From Micractinium sp. NFX-FRZ (lineage: Eukaryota > Chlorophyta > Trebouxiophyceae > Chlorellales > Chlorellaceae): a stretch of 64,000 bases of DNA. Below the pieces are notes generated by a model. That model was not told the origin of the DNA and searched no databases. It was given only the letters and a program-made list of their open reading frames with translations. A program made the translations under genes and the position numbers. Where the stretch lies: assembly GCA_029339195.1 (NCBI GenBank), contig JAPTJF010000051.1, positions 62,001 to 126,000 on the forward strand. The letters run 5' to 3'. Shown piece by piece: positions 55,708 to 64,000 of this stretch; positions within the stretch are counted from its first letter, which is position 1; the number at the start of each line of letters is the position of its first letter.

Positions 55708-58269
55708 ATGAAGGCTACAATAGTGACAGCATTTAGCAGCAGCCCCGCCCAGCTGCGCCAGCCCCGCTGCGTGAGGGTGGCAGCCGCCGAGCGGGCGGCG
55801 GCGGCGGCAGGGCGGCGCCAGCGTACAGCACCCGTGCTGTGCCAGCAGCAGCAGCAGTGGCAGCAGGAGCAGCAGCAGCAACAACAACTGCCGGTGACGC
55901 GCCGCGGGCTGCTGGCACTGCCAGCACGCCTTGCGGCTGTGGCGGCACTGGCTGCGCTGCCTGCTGGCCCCGCCGCCGCTCTGGTCATCCCGCCAGCTGG
56001 CTTCCGGTATCACGAAGATAAGCTTGATGGCTATTCTTTCTTCTATCCCGAGGACTGGCAGCCCGTCACGGTGGGTGTGCGTGACGTGTGTGTGGCTGCC
56101 AATGCATGTGCTGGCAGTGATATGGGCGGGGGGGTCGTGTGCCAGTGTGCGGGTGAGACCAATTGTGGTGGGTGTGTGCATTGGTTGACTGATTCTTGTT
56201 CACGCCAGTAACGAGGAAGAAGCACGGCGGTGGTGCAGGAGTGGCCCAGTTAGCGGGGTTAGCCCAGATAGTGCATGACATGCAGGGAGCACTGGGGATT
56301 GTGCACAGCAAGGTGCAGCGGCTATGCCGCCAGCTGAAGAGCCTCTTCTGCCTGCCACCCAGCCCCACAATATCCCCACCCCTGTCGCATGCTCCCATTC
56401 ACTCCTCTATGTCACCCTGCTTGCTCCATGTCTTGTCCCATTGGCGTGCGCATGCGGCCCCTGCATTTTCCTCAGCGCATCACCAACCCCCCCGCTGCCG
56501 CCCTCTCCCTGCCCCCCAACCCAAGCGCTCCCCCCTTCCTGACCTCCCCACCCCTCGGCTTCACATCCCTCATCCGCTCTGCAGACCAGCGGCAACGACA
56601 TCTTCTTCCGCAACCCCTTCAACGTGGAGGAGAACGTGTTTGTGGATGCCTCCTCCCCCTCCTCCTCCAAATATGAGTCGGTGGCGGACCTGGGGTCGCC
56701 CGAAGACGCCGCAAAGCGCATCACGGGGCAGGTGCGAGGAGGGCGCATGTGTGGGGGGCAGGGAGTGCCGCCGGCTGTGCATCGCGCACCGTGCAGCAGG
56801 TGTGAGGAGGGCGGATGTGTGGGGGAGGGTGCACCGCCGGCTCTGGACCCAAGAAGGCGGATGTGTGGGGCATGGAGTGCCGCAGGCTGTTGGGTGCTGT
56901 TGGTTCTCTCCCAACTTGGCAGCACGACACGGCACCGCGCATGCCAGCATGCGCCCTCCTCCTCCACTTTCCTCCTCCCTCACGCCGTAGCGCTTTCCTG
57001 CATGTTTTCATAAGCACGCCAGCACGTCCCCATGCCTTCCCCCTGTCACCTTCCGCTTGTCACTTCTTCCGCCGTAGCGCCTGCAGTTCCTGGAAGCATT
57101 TATGAGCACGCCAGCGCGTCCCCACGCTTTCCTCTCCCTCCTCCCCCTCCCCGCAGTTCCTGGAGGAGTTCATGAGCACCCGGCTGGGCGTGCGGCGCAC
57201 CGCCGAGGTTGTGGCCGCCCAGCAGCGCACCGACCCGGATGGCCGCGTCTACTACGACATCTTCACGCGCGTCAAGTCCTTTGCGTCGCGCAACCAGCTG
57301 GCGGTGACGCAGGCCGAGATTGAGGAGGGGGTGAGCAGCAGCTGCATTGCCAGTCAAGGGGGGAGGCGGGGGCAGTGGGGCAGGCAGTTTTTCTAGCGTG
57401 CTGCTGCTGCGGAGAGTGGGAGGCTGAGAGGTGAGGGGGCAGGCGCTCAGCCAGCTGGCGGCGGTGCAGGTGGATACTTGAAAGATGGTGAGGAGATGTG
57501 GAGGCATGGAGGAGGGGGTGAGCTCAAGGCCTGTATGAATGAGCTCGAGTGGGGCTGCTGATCCCTGGCAGCGCTGGGGCACAGCACCCGCCGGCACGCA
57601 CACCTCCCTTCCAAGTCTTGCTGCGGTGCGGGCATTATTATCAGCCATTATTATTACCACATTTATGTCTGTTTTTACGTAACGTCATCCTGGAGTGTGA
57701 CCGCACCTCAAATATTATTAGTACTATTATTATATATCATTACTATTATTGCAGGTCATCCTGGAGTGGGACCGCACGTACCTGACGGTTCTGGGGGTGG
57801 CGGGCAAGCGGCTGTACCAGCTCCGCCTGCAGGTGTGCGGGCTGGGAGGGCAGGGGGCAGGTGTTCTTGGGTGCTTGTGCAGGGGGGCAGGGACGCTCCA
57901 TCGTTGCCGACCGCTGGTGGGCTGCAGAGGGGGTGCGCCACTAGAGGTGTGGGAGAGGCAAGAGTGTTGCCGTAGTGAGGCTTGGTGGCTGGAGGCGCCA
58001 CCGCTTGCGCTTGGAACTGGGGGCGTGGGGGCAGCATGTTGGCAGCTGCTGCGTTTTGCTCACGCGCAGGAGTGCATTGTATTGGCCTGTGCCTCCCCCC
58101 TGTCGGCACCACCACCACTACGCGCCCAAACCCCTGCCAACCGTGCCCCGCTGCCCACCCGCCCCGGCCGCCGCCCACGCAGGGTGCCACTTCCACTTTT
58201 GAGAAGGGAGATGAGCGCCTGCTCAACATCGCCCGCTCGTTCCGGTGCCGCGAGGTGGTGCAGCTCTGA
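55708..58269 (+). CDS. PsbP-domain protein (PPD2-like), thylakoid lumen
   Basis: Five phase-0 exons (55708-56070, 56585-56731, 57157-57330, 57755-57832, 58183-58269) give 282 residues. The N-terminus is bipartite: an Ala/Arg/Gln-rich stromal transit region, then TRRGLLALPARLAAVAALAA ending near AAA-LV, a twin-arginine lumenal signal. The mature part shows the PsbP fold: FRYHEDKLDGYSFFYPEDW, then IFFRNPFNVEENVFVD, SKYESVADLGSPEDAA, FLEEFMSTRLGVRRTAE, VILEWDRTYLTVLGV and RLLNIARSFR. Wording of the NPFN-VEENV and FMSTRLGV blocks is closest, from memory, to plant PPD2 rather than PsbP proper. PPD proteins assist assembly or repair of photosystem and NDH complexes. Introns before exons 3 and 4 carry copies of those exons' first bases. 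Confidence 0.9.
57607..57754. repeat. ATT/TTA-rich intronic island
   Basis: A stretch rich in ATTATT units (for example TTAGTACTATTATTATATAT near 57719), unlike the GC-rich surroundings. It brackets a 25-nt copy of the next exon's start at 57684-57708. Confidence 0.8.
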
Positions 58270-58609
58270 GAGGGACCACCCCTGAGATGGACCACCCCTG
58301 AGGGCCGCAAGGTCGGCACCCTTGCAAAAAGGCAGCCCTTAAAGAGGGTGACAGCTGCTTAGAAAGAGTCCACCCCCATAGGGCCTGAGGCCCCCTGAGC
58401 AGGCCTCCAGCCAGCCAGCCAGCCCAGCAGCGTGTGGCAGCAGCTTGCAGCATCTGTGACGCTTGCAAACTGCTGCCCGCTCCCAGCGAGAACCGAGAAC
58501 AGTTTTCTGGTGTAAAAACTCAACCCTGCCTGCCCTCAGCAGACTCGTCTGTGATTTGTGATTTACAGTGTACAGCTCCAGCAATGCGGAAGGGGAGTGG
58601 GCAAAGGAC
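58270..58609. other. PsbP-domain gene 3' UTR and spacer
   Basis: This stretch follows the PPD2-like stop. It includes GAGATGGACCACCCCTGAG repeats at 58269-58300 and GTGTAAAAACT at about 58511, a possible TGTAA polyadenylation signal of the algal type. No gene seen. Confidence 0.45.
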
Positions 58610-58692
58610 AGTGTGGCAGTGTGCGGGCAAGTGAGGTCAGGAGCGGGAGGGTCACGTCAGGCGGACAAAACCGGGCAGGGTGTGAAGTAAGG

Positions 58693-58708
58693 CCCCTTGG
58701 TGCAGGGG
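58693..58708 (-). promoter_or_regulatory. 3' UTR stem-loop CCCCUGCACCAAGGGG, gene beta-B
   Basis: Identical 16-nt stem-loop on the coding (minus) strand, 41-42 nt after the beta-B stop. Confidence 0.7.
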
Positions 58709-58749
58709 GGGTGCTGTGCTGTGAACCGCGGTAGCAACCGGAGGGCTGC

Positions 58750-59475
58750 TCAGCTCCAGTTCACGTGCGTCTTTGTCCACCCCTCACCGCTGGGGGTAAA
58801 GGGCTCGGCTGGCTGTGCGCAGCGGGGCGAGAGGCAGGTGGCGGCAGCCAGGGCGCTGCGCAGGCGCTGCACTCTGCCGCTGGCTGTATGTACCAGCCGC
58901 CTGCTCGCAGCGCCCAGGCTGGTGGCGGCATGGCGCAGCATGGCCGGTCTGGCAGGGGCGGTGGGGCGGCTGGCGGTGGGCTGGGGGGTGGGCTGGTGGA
59001 CGGCGGTAGGCAGGGCGGTGGGCAGGGCGGGCGGCTGCACCAGCCACTGGGCCTCCTCGGCGGTCAGCTCCAGGTCGAGTGTGAGAGCTTGGGAGAGCGC
59101 AAAGTCCATGCACTGCTCAGCATGTTCAGTTGGGGTGCACACGCTGGCGAAGCGGCGCGCGCCGCCGGCGGCGCCAATTGACCACCCGCCGGCGGCGGCG
59201 GTGGCAGACGCCTCGCGACTGGCGGGCTTGCCGACGAATGAACCAGCGCCGATGCAGTACGTAGGCGGCGCCTTGCGTTCTGCAGCATGCGAAACATGAA
59301 GGTGGCAGACGACGTGGTGAGATTGCATCATGGCGGCGCCATCACCAGATGGCGCGGCACAGCCTGCTGGGCACCGCCTTGCTGACCCTCTGCACCCTAC
59401 TGCAACGCGCATACACGCCTCACCAGCGATGCTGGGGCCCGAGAAGTGGGTGGGAGTCTGCAGCAAGGTCGCCAT
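58750..59475 (-). CDS. Unknown protein beta-B, inverted-duplication family
   Basis: Exons 59475-59424 and 59279-58750 give 193 residues, exactly the beta-A length. It starts MATLLQTPTHFSGPSIA and keeps GGWSIGAA, RRFASVCTPTEHAEQCMDFA, LTLDLELTAEEAQWLVQ and the EGWTKTHVNWS tail. Substitutions relative to beta-A are spread through the protein, with clusters at the exon-2 start and near CLSPRCAQ. Function unknown. Divergently transcribed from alpha-B. Confidence 0.8.
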   Translation of the reverse strand: MATLLQTPTHFSGPSIAGEACMRVAVGCRGSARRCPAGCAAPSGDGAAMMQSHHVVCHLHVSHAAERKAPPTYCIGAGSFVGKPASREASATAAAGGWSIGAAGGARRFASVCTPTEHAEQCMDFALSQALTLDLELTAEEAQWLVQPPALPTALPTAVHQPTPQPTASRPTAPARPAMLRHAATSLGAASRRLVHTASGRVQRLRSALAAATCLSPRCAQPAEPFTPSGEGWTKTHVNWS

Positions 59476-59788
59476 TGTGCTGGGCAAGGTGCTGAAGGAT
59501 GGGCGGCGGCGGTGGTGAGGGTTGTGGGGCAAGACCGCGGGGTGAGCGGGGGGTGTTGGAATGGACACTGCAACGCCCTGCAGCCCTCATAAGGCCGCGT
59601 GGCGGGACCTGGGGCACGATCTTGCGCCGTGTTGGCTGCCCCGCGTGCTGTGGTCCGGCAGTGTACTTGTAGGCTTTGCAGTGCGCTGACGAGCCATTAT
59701 GCCGTTTCACAATCTTCTTCAGGTAGTCACAAGCGCCTGCAAGCTCTCCCCCAACCTCCTGCCGCTTCTCACCTCTCGCACAAGCAAC
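59476..59788. promoter_or_regulatory. Bidirectional promoter of the beta-B/alpha-B pair
   Basis: 313 bases, homologous (inverted) to 27024-27337, with long identical blocks such as GCCCCGCGTGCTGTGGTCCG. Conservation across the noncoding spacer suggests a recent duplication, retained regulation, or both. Confidence 0.6.
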
Positions 59789-60515
59789 ATGCGCCTCCTG
59801 CCCGCCGCCCTCACTGCCAGCCGGCCCGCCAGTCCAGGTGAGAACATCAGCGTACAATCACGCGGGTGATAGAGCGCGGGGAGGCCGCCATCTGCAAGCG
59901 TGTTGCCGCCAATGCCGTCACCGCCCATCTTGCCGCCAGCAGCACCCTCACACCAGCTCTCCTCCTCTGCCTCCCCGCCCCTGCAGCCAAGGCTGCCGCT
60001 GCCGATGCCTTTGGCCTGCCTCTGAAGCAGCAGTCGCCCGCCGCTGCAGCCGCCGACCGCGGGTGGTGCATCCGCGCCGCCACCATCGCACCCCGCCTGA
60101 GCCCTGCTGCCCCACCGGCTGCGCTGCCTGCTGCCGCCGCCAGTCGAGATGACTGCCCCATCGTGCTCACCTCCAGCCTATCCCTCACTCTAGACCTGGA
60201 GCTGACCGCCGAGGAGGTGGGTGCCCGCCTGCCTGCCTGCCTGCCTGCCTGCCTGCACAGGCCCGCCTACCCTGGCCTCCCAACCGCCCACCAACCGACC
60301 CACCCTCACGCCCCTCCCTTCCGCAGGCCCAATGCTTGGCCCAGCCCCCGGCATTGCCCGCTGCCTACGTGGCCGCTGCACCTACCGCCCAGCAATCCAC
60401 CCGGCTGGCATCGCCACGTGCACTGCTGCGCCGTGCGTCGGCGAGCCTGCACCGCATGGGTGGCCGGCTGCGCGGCGCCGCCTGTTTGGCGCGGCCTGTT
60501 GTGGCAGTGCCGTGA
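59789..60515 (+). CDS. Unknown protein alpha-B, inverted-duplication family
   Basis: Exons 59789-59837, 59987-60216 and 60327-60515 give 155 residues. Exon 1 is MRLLPAALTASRPASP plus one base; exon 2 has the family core LTSSLSLTLDLELTAEE; exon 3 begins AQCLAQPPALP and carries LLRRASASLHRMGGRLRGA. Exon 2 is one codon longer and exon 3 one codon shorter than in alpha-A, so length is preserved. AQCLAQPPALP here is closer to beta's AQWLVQPPALP than alpha-A is, supporting common descent of alpha and beta. No recognised domain. Confidence 0.78.
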
Positions 60516-60571
60516 TGGCGGCCTGATCCCTTCATTGAAATGTCTTAGAGTTAATTGTGTGCCTTTTCGAG

Positions 60572-60587
60572 CCCCTGCACCAAGGGG
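60572..60587 (+). promoter_or_regulatory. 3' UTR stem-loop CCCCUGCACCAAGGGG, gene alpha-B
   Basis: Fourth identical copy of the 16-nt element, 57 nt after the alpha-B stop. Confidence 0.7.
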
Positions 60588-60690
60588 AGCCACTGTCCCC
60601 TACACCCCAGTGAACTGCCCCTCCATTCCTGTTTGTTGTATGGCTGCCCTTCCCTGTTCTTTCATCGTAATGTGAGGCTTCCGTCAAATA

Positions 60691-61009
60691 AGGACATCTT
60701 TGTGGCTTTGAACCAGGGGGGAAGAAGGCGGCGACAGCTGCTATGCTGACCTGGCACTACTGTAGGCTGGCAGCTGTTGCGCTGTCCCGCCCTAGATGGA
60801 TTGCTCCACAGTCACTGATCACCGACCAATCGGACACCAACAGTCGCTGCGCCTCAACAGCCCGGGGGGCCAAGTTTGGGGCCAAGTTTGACGTCGGTGT
60901 CGCCGTGCGAAGCTCTCGATGGCGCCGCTGTGCTTAGGTACCTTGTACCACTACGTGAAGGTGATCGGCGATCATCAGCTCGGCCCACGCAGTGCTTCCA
61001 CGTGTCCAC
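60691..61009. other. Spacer and promoter of the knottin-like gene
   Basis: Tandem GGGCCAAGTTTG repeat at 60865-60890. No TATA box or coding evidence seen. Confidence 0.4.
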
Positions 61010-62791
61010 ATGTGCGACCCATGTGCAGGTCGCCTCGACCGTCGCGGCTGGGCACTGCTTGTGCTTTTGGCGGCCTTGCTGCCTGCGGCAAAAAGGTGAC
61101 GGTCTCGCGCTGCGGTGTTTATGGCAGCCGCCACGTCCCCGCCGTCGGCCGCCGCCGCCACAGCCTGGCGACTGCCGTCGTGCCGCACGCACGCCATCTG
61201 GCATGCGCGCTGCCCGCCACGGCTTCTGGGCCCGTAAGTACATCCCCTGCCCTCAGAAACTTCCTCGAGTCCCCCTGCTGCAGTGAGGTATGGCTTCGCA
61301 ACCTGGCCAGTCCTGCGCGGGGCACCGAAAGGCTCAACACCTCCACCTGGGCTGCCGTCGTCTTTGCCACGGATGGGGGCATCGGTGTGATGCATGACCT
61401 TCGCTCCGTCCAAATTATGGCGGGTTGCCGGGGTGGCAGGCCATGCAAAATCGTCGCCTCTCTGTGGACCGTCACTCCCAGTGGCGAGCCAGCCAGCCGC
61501 CTGCTTGCTGAGGGCAGTGCCAGCCTGGCACCCGCCGCCACTTTGGAGCTCAAAACCGCCGCCCAAGCCGTCCGCACCCTCCAGCCGCGCACGCCTTGGG
61601 CGCTAGCCCCCGGCAGAATGTATGCACTGGTTGTGCGGGCCTCTGCTGGCACAGTGGCGTGGTCCTACGCACAAAACCGCACCTTCCACACCCAGTCGCC
61701 TGGCTGGTACTATGTTGGCTGGGGGGACACTCTCGACTCTGGTGAGAGAGCCCGCCCAGCTGCTGCCTTGTTGCCCACCTGTTTGCCCGCCCAGTCTGCC
61801 TGCTTGATAGGATGAAAGGGTGGATCACATGCCGCCAGTTGCCCTCGGTCCGCCGGCCGGCCACCCACCCACAACCCACCGTCTTGGCCGTACAGACCAT
61901 CACAACTGGTATTATGACAGGTTCACCGCTCGTGTCGGCTGCCTCCCTCTGCAGGCGCTGAGTGGGCGATGCGCATCCCCAACAGCGTGCAGCCCATGCT
62001 GTTCCAGGTGGAAGGCGAGACCAGGTAGCGTGCCCAGCATGCCCAGCACGCTCAGCACAGTCAGTCGCCCTAGCCGCCTCAGCTGGGGGAAGTGCTGCCT
62101 GGCTTGGCTGCCTGGATGCCCGCCAAGGTATTGTGATGTGACCACAGAGGCTTTGAGCGGGTGCAGCTGGGCAGATGTAGCTTGCGGGAGTGTGCCACCA
62201 TGCGGCACCGCCCAGCCCTTCTCACTCTCTGCCCCTCCCATGCCACAGGCCCGCCAGACGGCTGCCGGTGAACGCGCCCCCTCCGCTGCGCCGGCCGGCC
62301 TCCAAAACCACTCCGCCACGCAAGGCAAGTGTTCTGTGCAGTGTGCCTGCCCGCCTTCCGTGCAGCTTCCCACCTGCCTGCGCCGTGAGCGCCTTTTCAT
62401 CTCCCACACGCATTGATGACGCCCCGCCTGCTTTGCCTGCTGTGCACCCATCCCCCTTCCGAGTTGCAGTGCCAGCTGGCTGGCAGGATGTGCACCACCA
62501 CGACTGCCTGCTGCAGGGCGCTGTCCTGCCACATGACCAGCGCCCAGGCCGGGATGTGCGTGGATCGCAAGGTGAGCTGCGGGAGGGAGGGCGGGACGAA
62601 AGGGTGGGGCGCCTTGCTGCTCGGCAAACCCAAGCATGCGGCGCCCGCAGTGTGCTTCCCGCTGTCTGCCGGCTCCGCGTGTTCACAACGCTTTGCGGCA
62701 GAGTCGGCGGGTTGTGATGCCTGTCGCTGCGACTGACCAACTGCTGCAACCTGCTCTCCCGTTGCTGCAGGAGGAGCATGCCGCCTCCTGA
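61010..62791 (+). CDS. Secreted protein with C-terminal knottin-like Cys module
   Basis: Six exons (61010-61095, 61164-61741, 61955-62024, 62249-62324, 62470-62571, 62771-62791) give 310 residues in frame; intron 4 must use a GC donor (AAG/GCAAGT). The start MCDPCAGRLDRRGW leads into ALLVLLAALLPAA, a signal peptide. The middle (TWAAVVFATDGG, CRGGRPCKIVASLW, GRMYALVVRASAGTVAWSY, GWYYVGWGDT) reads like a beta-sandwich ectodomain of unknown type, with an NRT sequon (possible N-glycosylation). A basic Pro stretch (NAPPPLRRP) links to a last module with spacing C-x6-C-x5-C-C-x4-C-x9-C, the cystine-knot (knottin) pattern. It is likely a cell-wall or extracellular protein. Knottins include many inhibitors and binding modules; no specific activity is implied. 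Confidence 0.6.
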
Positions 62792-63909
62792 TCGACGCTG
62801 CGCACCCGCCACAAACCAGCGTATGGGGTTGATTCTGCGGGCCCGCGGCGCCTCTCGCCGCAAGCACCGACCAGTGGCAATGACCCGGGCCTGGCAACTG
62901 TTGGCAGGGACCTGCCCACCCCACTGGCATCAGCCCCCCTTGCATTCAGCGCTGGAGCGGCAAGAGGAGCTTGCAACGCACCCTTGTTCTCTTAGTGCAC
63001 TGAACTGACTGTTTCACACAGCCCCACACAGCCAGTGCAAGTGCCACAGCACCTGACGCATCATGCAACAAGTTCAAGGTGACTTACACGTATCAGTGCA
63101 CTGGAGGGTGATGCACCGGGCCCACTGCCGACTTGAAACACTTCAGCACCTGTGTGCAGCGCCGCAGGGCTGCTTCCGCCCGCTGGAAACTGACAAAAGC
63201 CACACCGGGTGCCTGGGTAGCCGGGCAGGCAAAGCAGCTTCACAGCGGCTATGACCCTGCCAGCAGGGCCCAATACATGTGCTGCTCCTGCTGCTGCTGC
63301 CGCCGCTGCTGCTGCTGTTGCCGCTGCTGCTACCGCTGCTGCTGCCGCTGCTGCCAGCTGCAAACCTTGCAGGTACTGCTCATGCAAGGGGGGCACACAC
63401 ACAGAAGGGCAGATGCAAGGGGGGAGCATGCGGATGCGGCACTTGAAAGGGCGGCCACATATAAGCACGGAGCCCTGCCAGTACTGTCGGTACACTAGTG
63501 CTGCCGGTACAGAGCAGGCACATGCCGACACACACAGATGCCACAGAAGGATGGCACGTGAACGCATGCAGCGCATGAACGGAAAGGCACAGGAAGGGGG
63601 GCAATGTAAGTGGGACACATGCGATACAGCCCAGAAAGGTGGGGCACAGGAAAGGGGGGCCGCATGAACGTATGGGCACACGAAAGGGGGCGTAAGTGGA
63701 TCGGGGACAGGGCTGCGGGGAGCATCTGTGCACCCAGTAAACACCCAATAAACATAGGCGCAGGCGCAGGCTCGTAGGGTTCAGCCAGGCCAGCTCAGCA
63801 CCCACCTTCCAGCATGGCATGCCAGCTGGCAGGTGCCCCTGGCCTGTCAACATTCGTCTTTACTCGCCACGTCTCCTTCTTTCTTCTTCTGCCTGCAGCA
63901 CCGCTCAGC
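62792..63909. other. Convergent spacer
   Basis: Contains a CTG/CCG-rich run at 63281-63360, and several imperfect repeats of GGGGGGCACA/GGCACACG type at 63388-63690. The minus-strand frame through the CTG run (Ala tract) has no splice context I could support. This is probably the 3' UTRs of the flanking genes. Confidence 0.4.
63281..63360. repeat. CTG/CCG trinucleotide tract
   Basis: About 80 nt of CTGCTG and CCGCTG triplets with CTA and TTG interruptions, outside any gene model. It is similar in composition to the coding Ala/Gln tracts elsewhere in the window. Confidence 0.8.
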
Positions 63910-63967
63910 TCAGCTCTGCGCCAGCTGCAGGCCCTCAGGCACGGGGCCATAGTCTTGGATGATCTCC
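63910..63967 (-). CDS. Terminal exon of a gene entering from the right
   Basis: On the minus strand an acceptor (ccctgcag) is followed by an open stretch encoding EIIQDYGPVPEGLQLAQS and a TGA stop. It looks like the last exon of a gene whose body lies beyond the window. The fragment is too short to name. Confidence 0.5.
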
Positions 63968-64000
63968 CTGCAGGGCGGGGCAGGGCAGGACGACTTGTGG

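Larger units (their letters stand above)
58610..60690 (-). repeat. Inverted segmental duplication, copy B
   Basis: Mirror image of 26125-28195, carrying beta-B (-) and alpha-B (+) around a conserved 313-bp promoter. Copy lengths match within a few bases, including promoter length and exon lengths. Sequence differs by scattered substitutions and small intron changes (second alpha intron 134 nt in A, 110 nt in B). The two copies are separated by about 30.4 kb. Confidence 0.9.

Noticed and set aside
26125..60690. Inverted 2-kb copies as ends of a giant transposon
   Set aside because: No transposase or integrase between them, housekeeping genes fill the interval, and no target-site duplication was visible; segmental duplication explains it better.
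62470..62571. Cys module as a toxin gene
   Set aside because: The knottin spacing alone does not indicate toxicity; the context is a large algal secreted protein.
63061..63744. Minus-strand 227-codon frame near the right edge
   Set aside because: Its only notable part is a poly-Ala stretch from the CTG run; no domain, no splice chain, and the stronger signal is the short terminal exon at 63910-63967.

Overview
This is a GC-rich nuclear window from a eukaryotic green alga, most likely a chlorellacean trebouxiophyte (Chlorella-like). The evidence is dense split genes with short GT-AG introns (a few GC-AG), Ala/Gln/His homopolymers from CTG/GCC runs, plastid and thylakoid-lumen targeting peptides, a PsbP-family protein, and no operons, tRNAs or rRNAs. 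I built gene models by hand from splice signals and reading phase. Nearly every model closes in frame, which is the main support for the exon coordinates.

Layout. 0.6-11 kb (-): a giant three-SANT/Myb chromatin-type protein with a Tyr/Gln octapeptide tail. 11.7-12.0 kb: decayed MFS transporter fragment. 14.2-15.8 kb (-): unknown multi-pass membrane protein. 16.4-20.6 kb (-): RanBPM/GID1-like SPRY-LisH-CTLH protein. 21.3-25.7 kb (+): RNA polymerase III subunit RPC5. 26.1-28.2 kb: a divergent pair of unknown paralogous genes (called alpha and beta here). 28.9-34.3 kb (-): LETM1-domain protein. 35.0-36.8 kb (+): RAD6/UBC2 with an acidic tail. 38.0-42.0 kb (-): plastid-targeted, disordered repeat protein ending in a rhodanese domain. 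44.1-50.0 kb (+): plastid-targeted membrane/coiled-coil protein sharing the same short helix motif. 51.3-55.3 kb (-): NADPH-thioredoxin reductase. 55.7-58.3 kb (+): lumenal PsbP-domain protein. 58.6-60.7 kb: inverted second copy of the alpha/beta pair. 61.0-62.8 kb (+): secreted protein with a knottin-like Cys pattern. 63.9 kb (-): last exon of a gene entering from the right edge.

Three things stand out. (1) The adjacent divergent genes at 38-42 kb and 44-50 kb share a repeated S-[P/A/S]-x-Q-x-E-F-L-x-R-[K/R] motif. In the first it sits in 62-75-residue disordered repeats behind a transit peptide, an architecture like pyrenoid Rubisco linkers and their membrane tethers. (2) The alpha/beta pair forms a ~2-kb inverted duplication 30 kb apart. 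All four genes carry an identical 16-nt stem-loop, CCCCTGCACCAAGGGG, 40-60 nt after the stop. (3) Introns in at least eight unrelated genes contain decayed copies of the edge of a neighbouring exon, including its splice site ('exon echoes'), which suggests that introns here grow by short tandem duplication across splice junctions.
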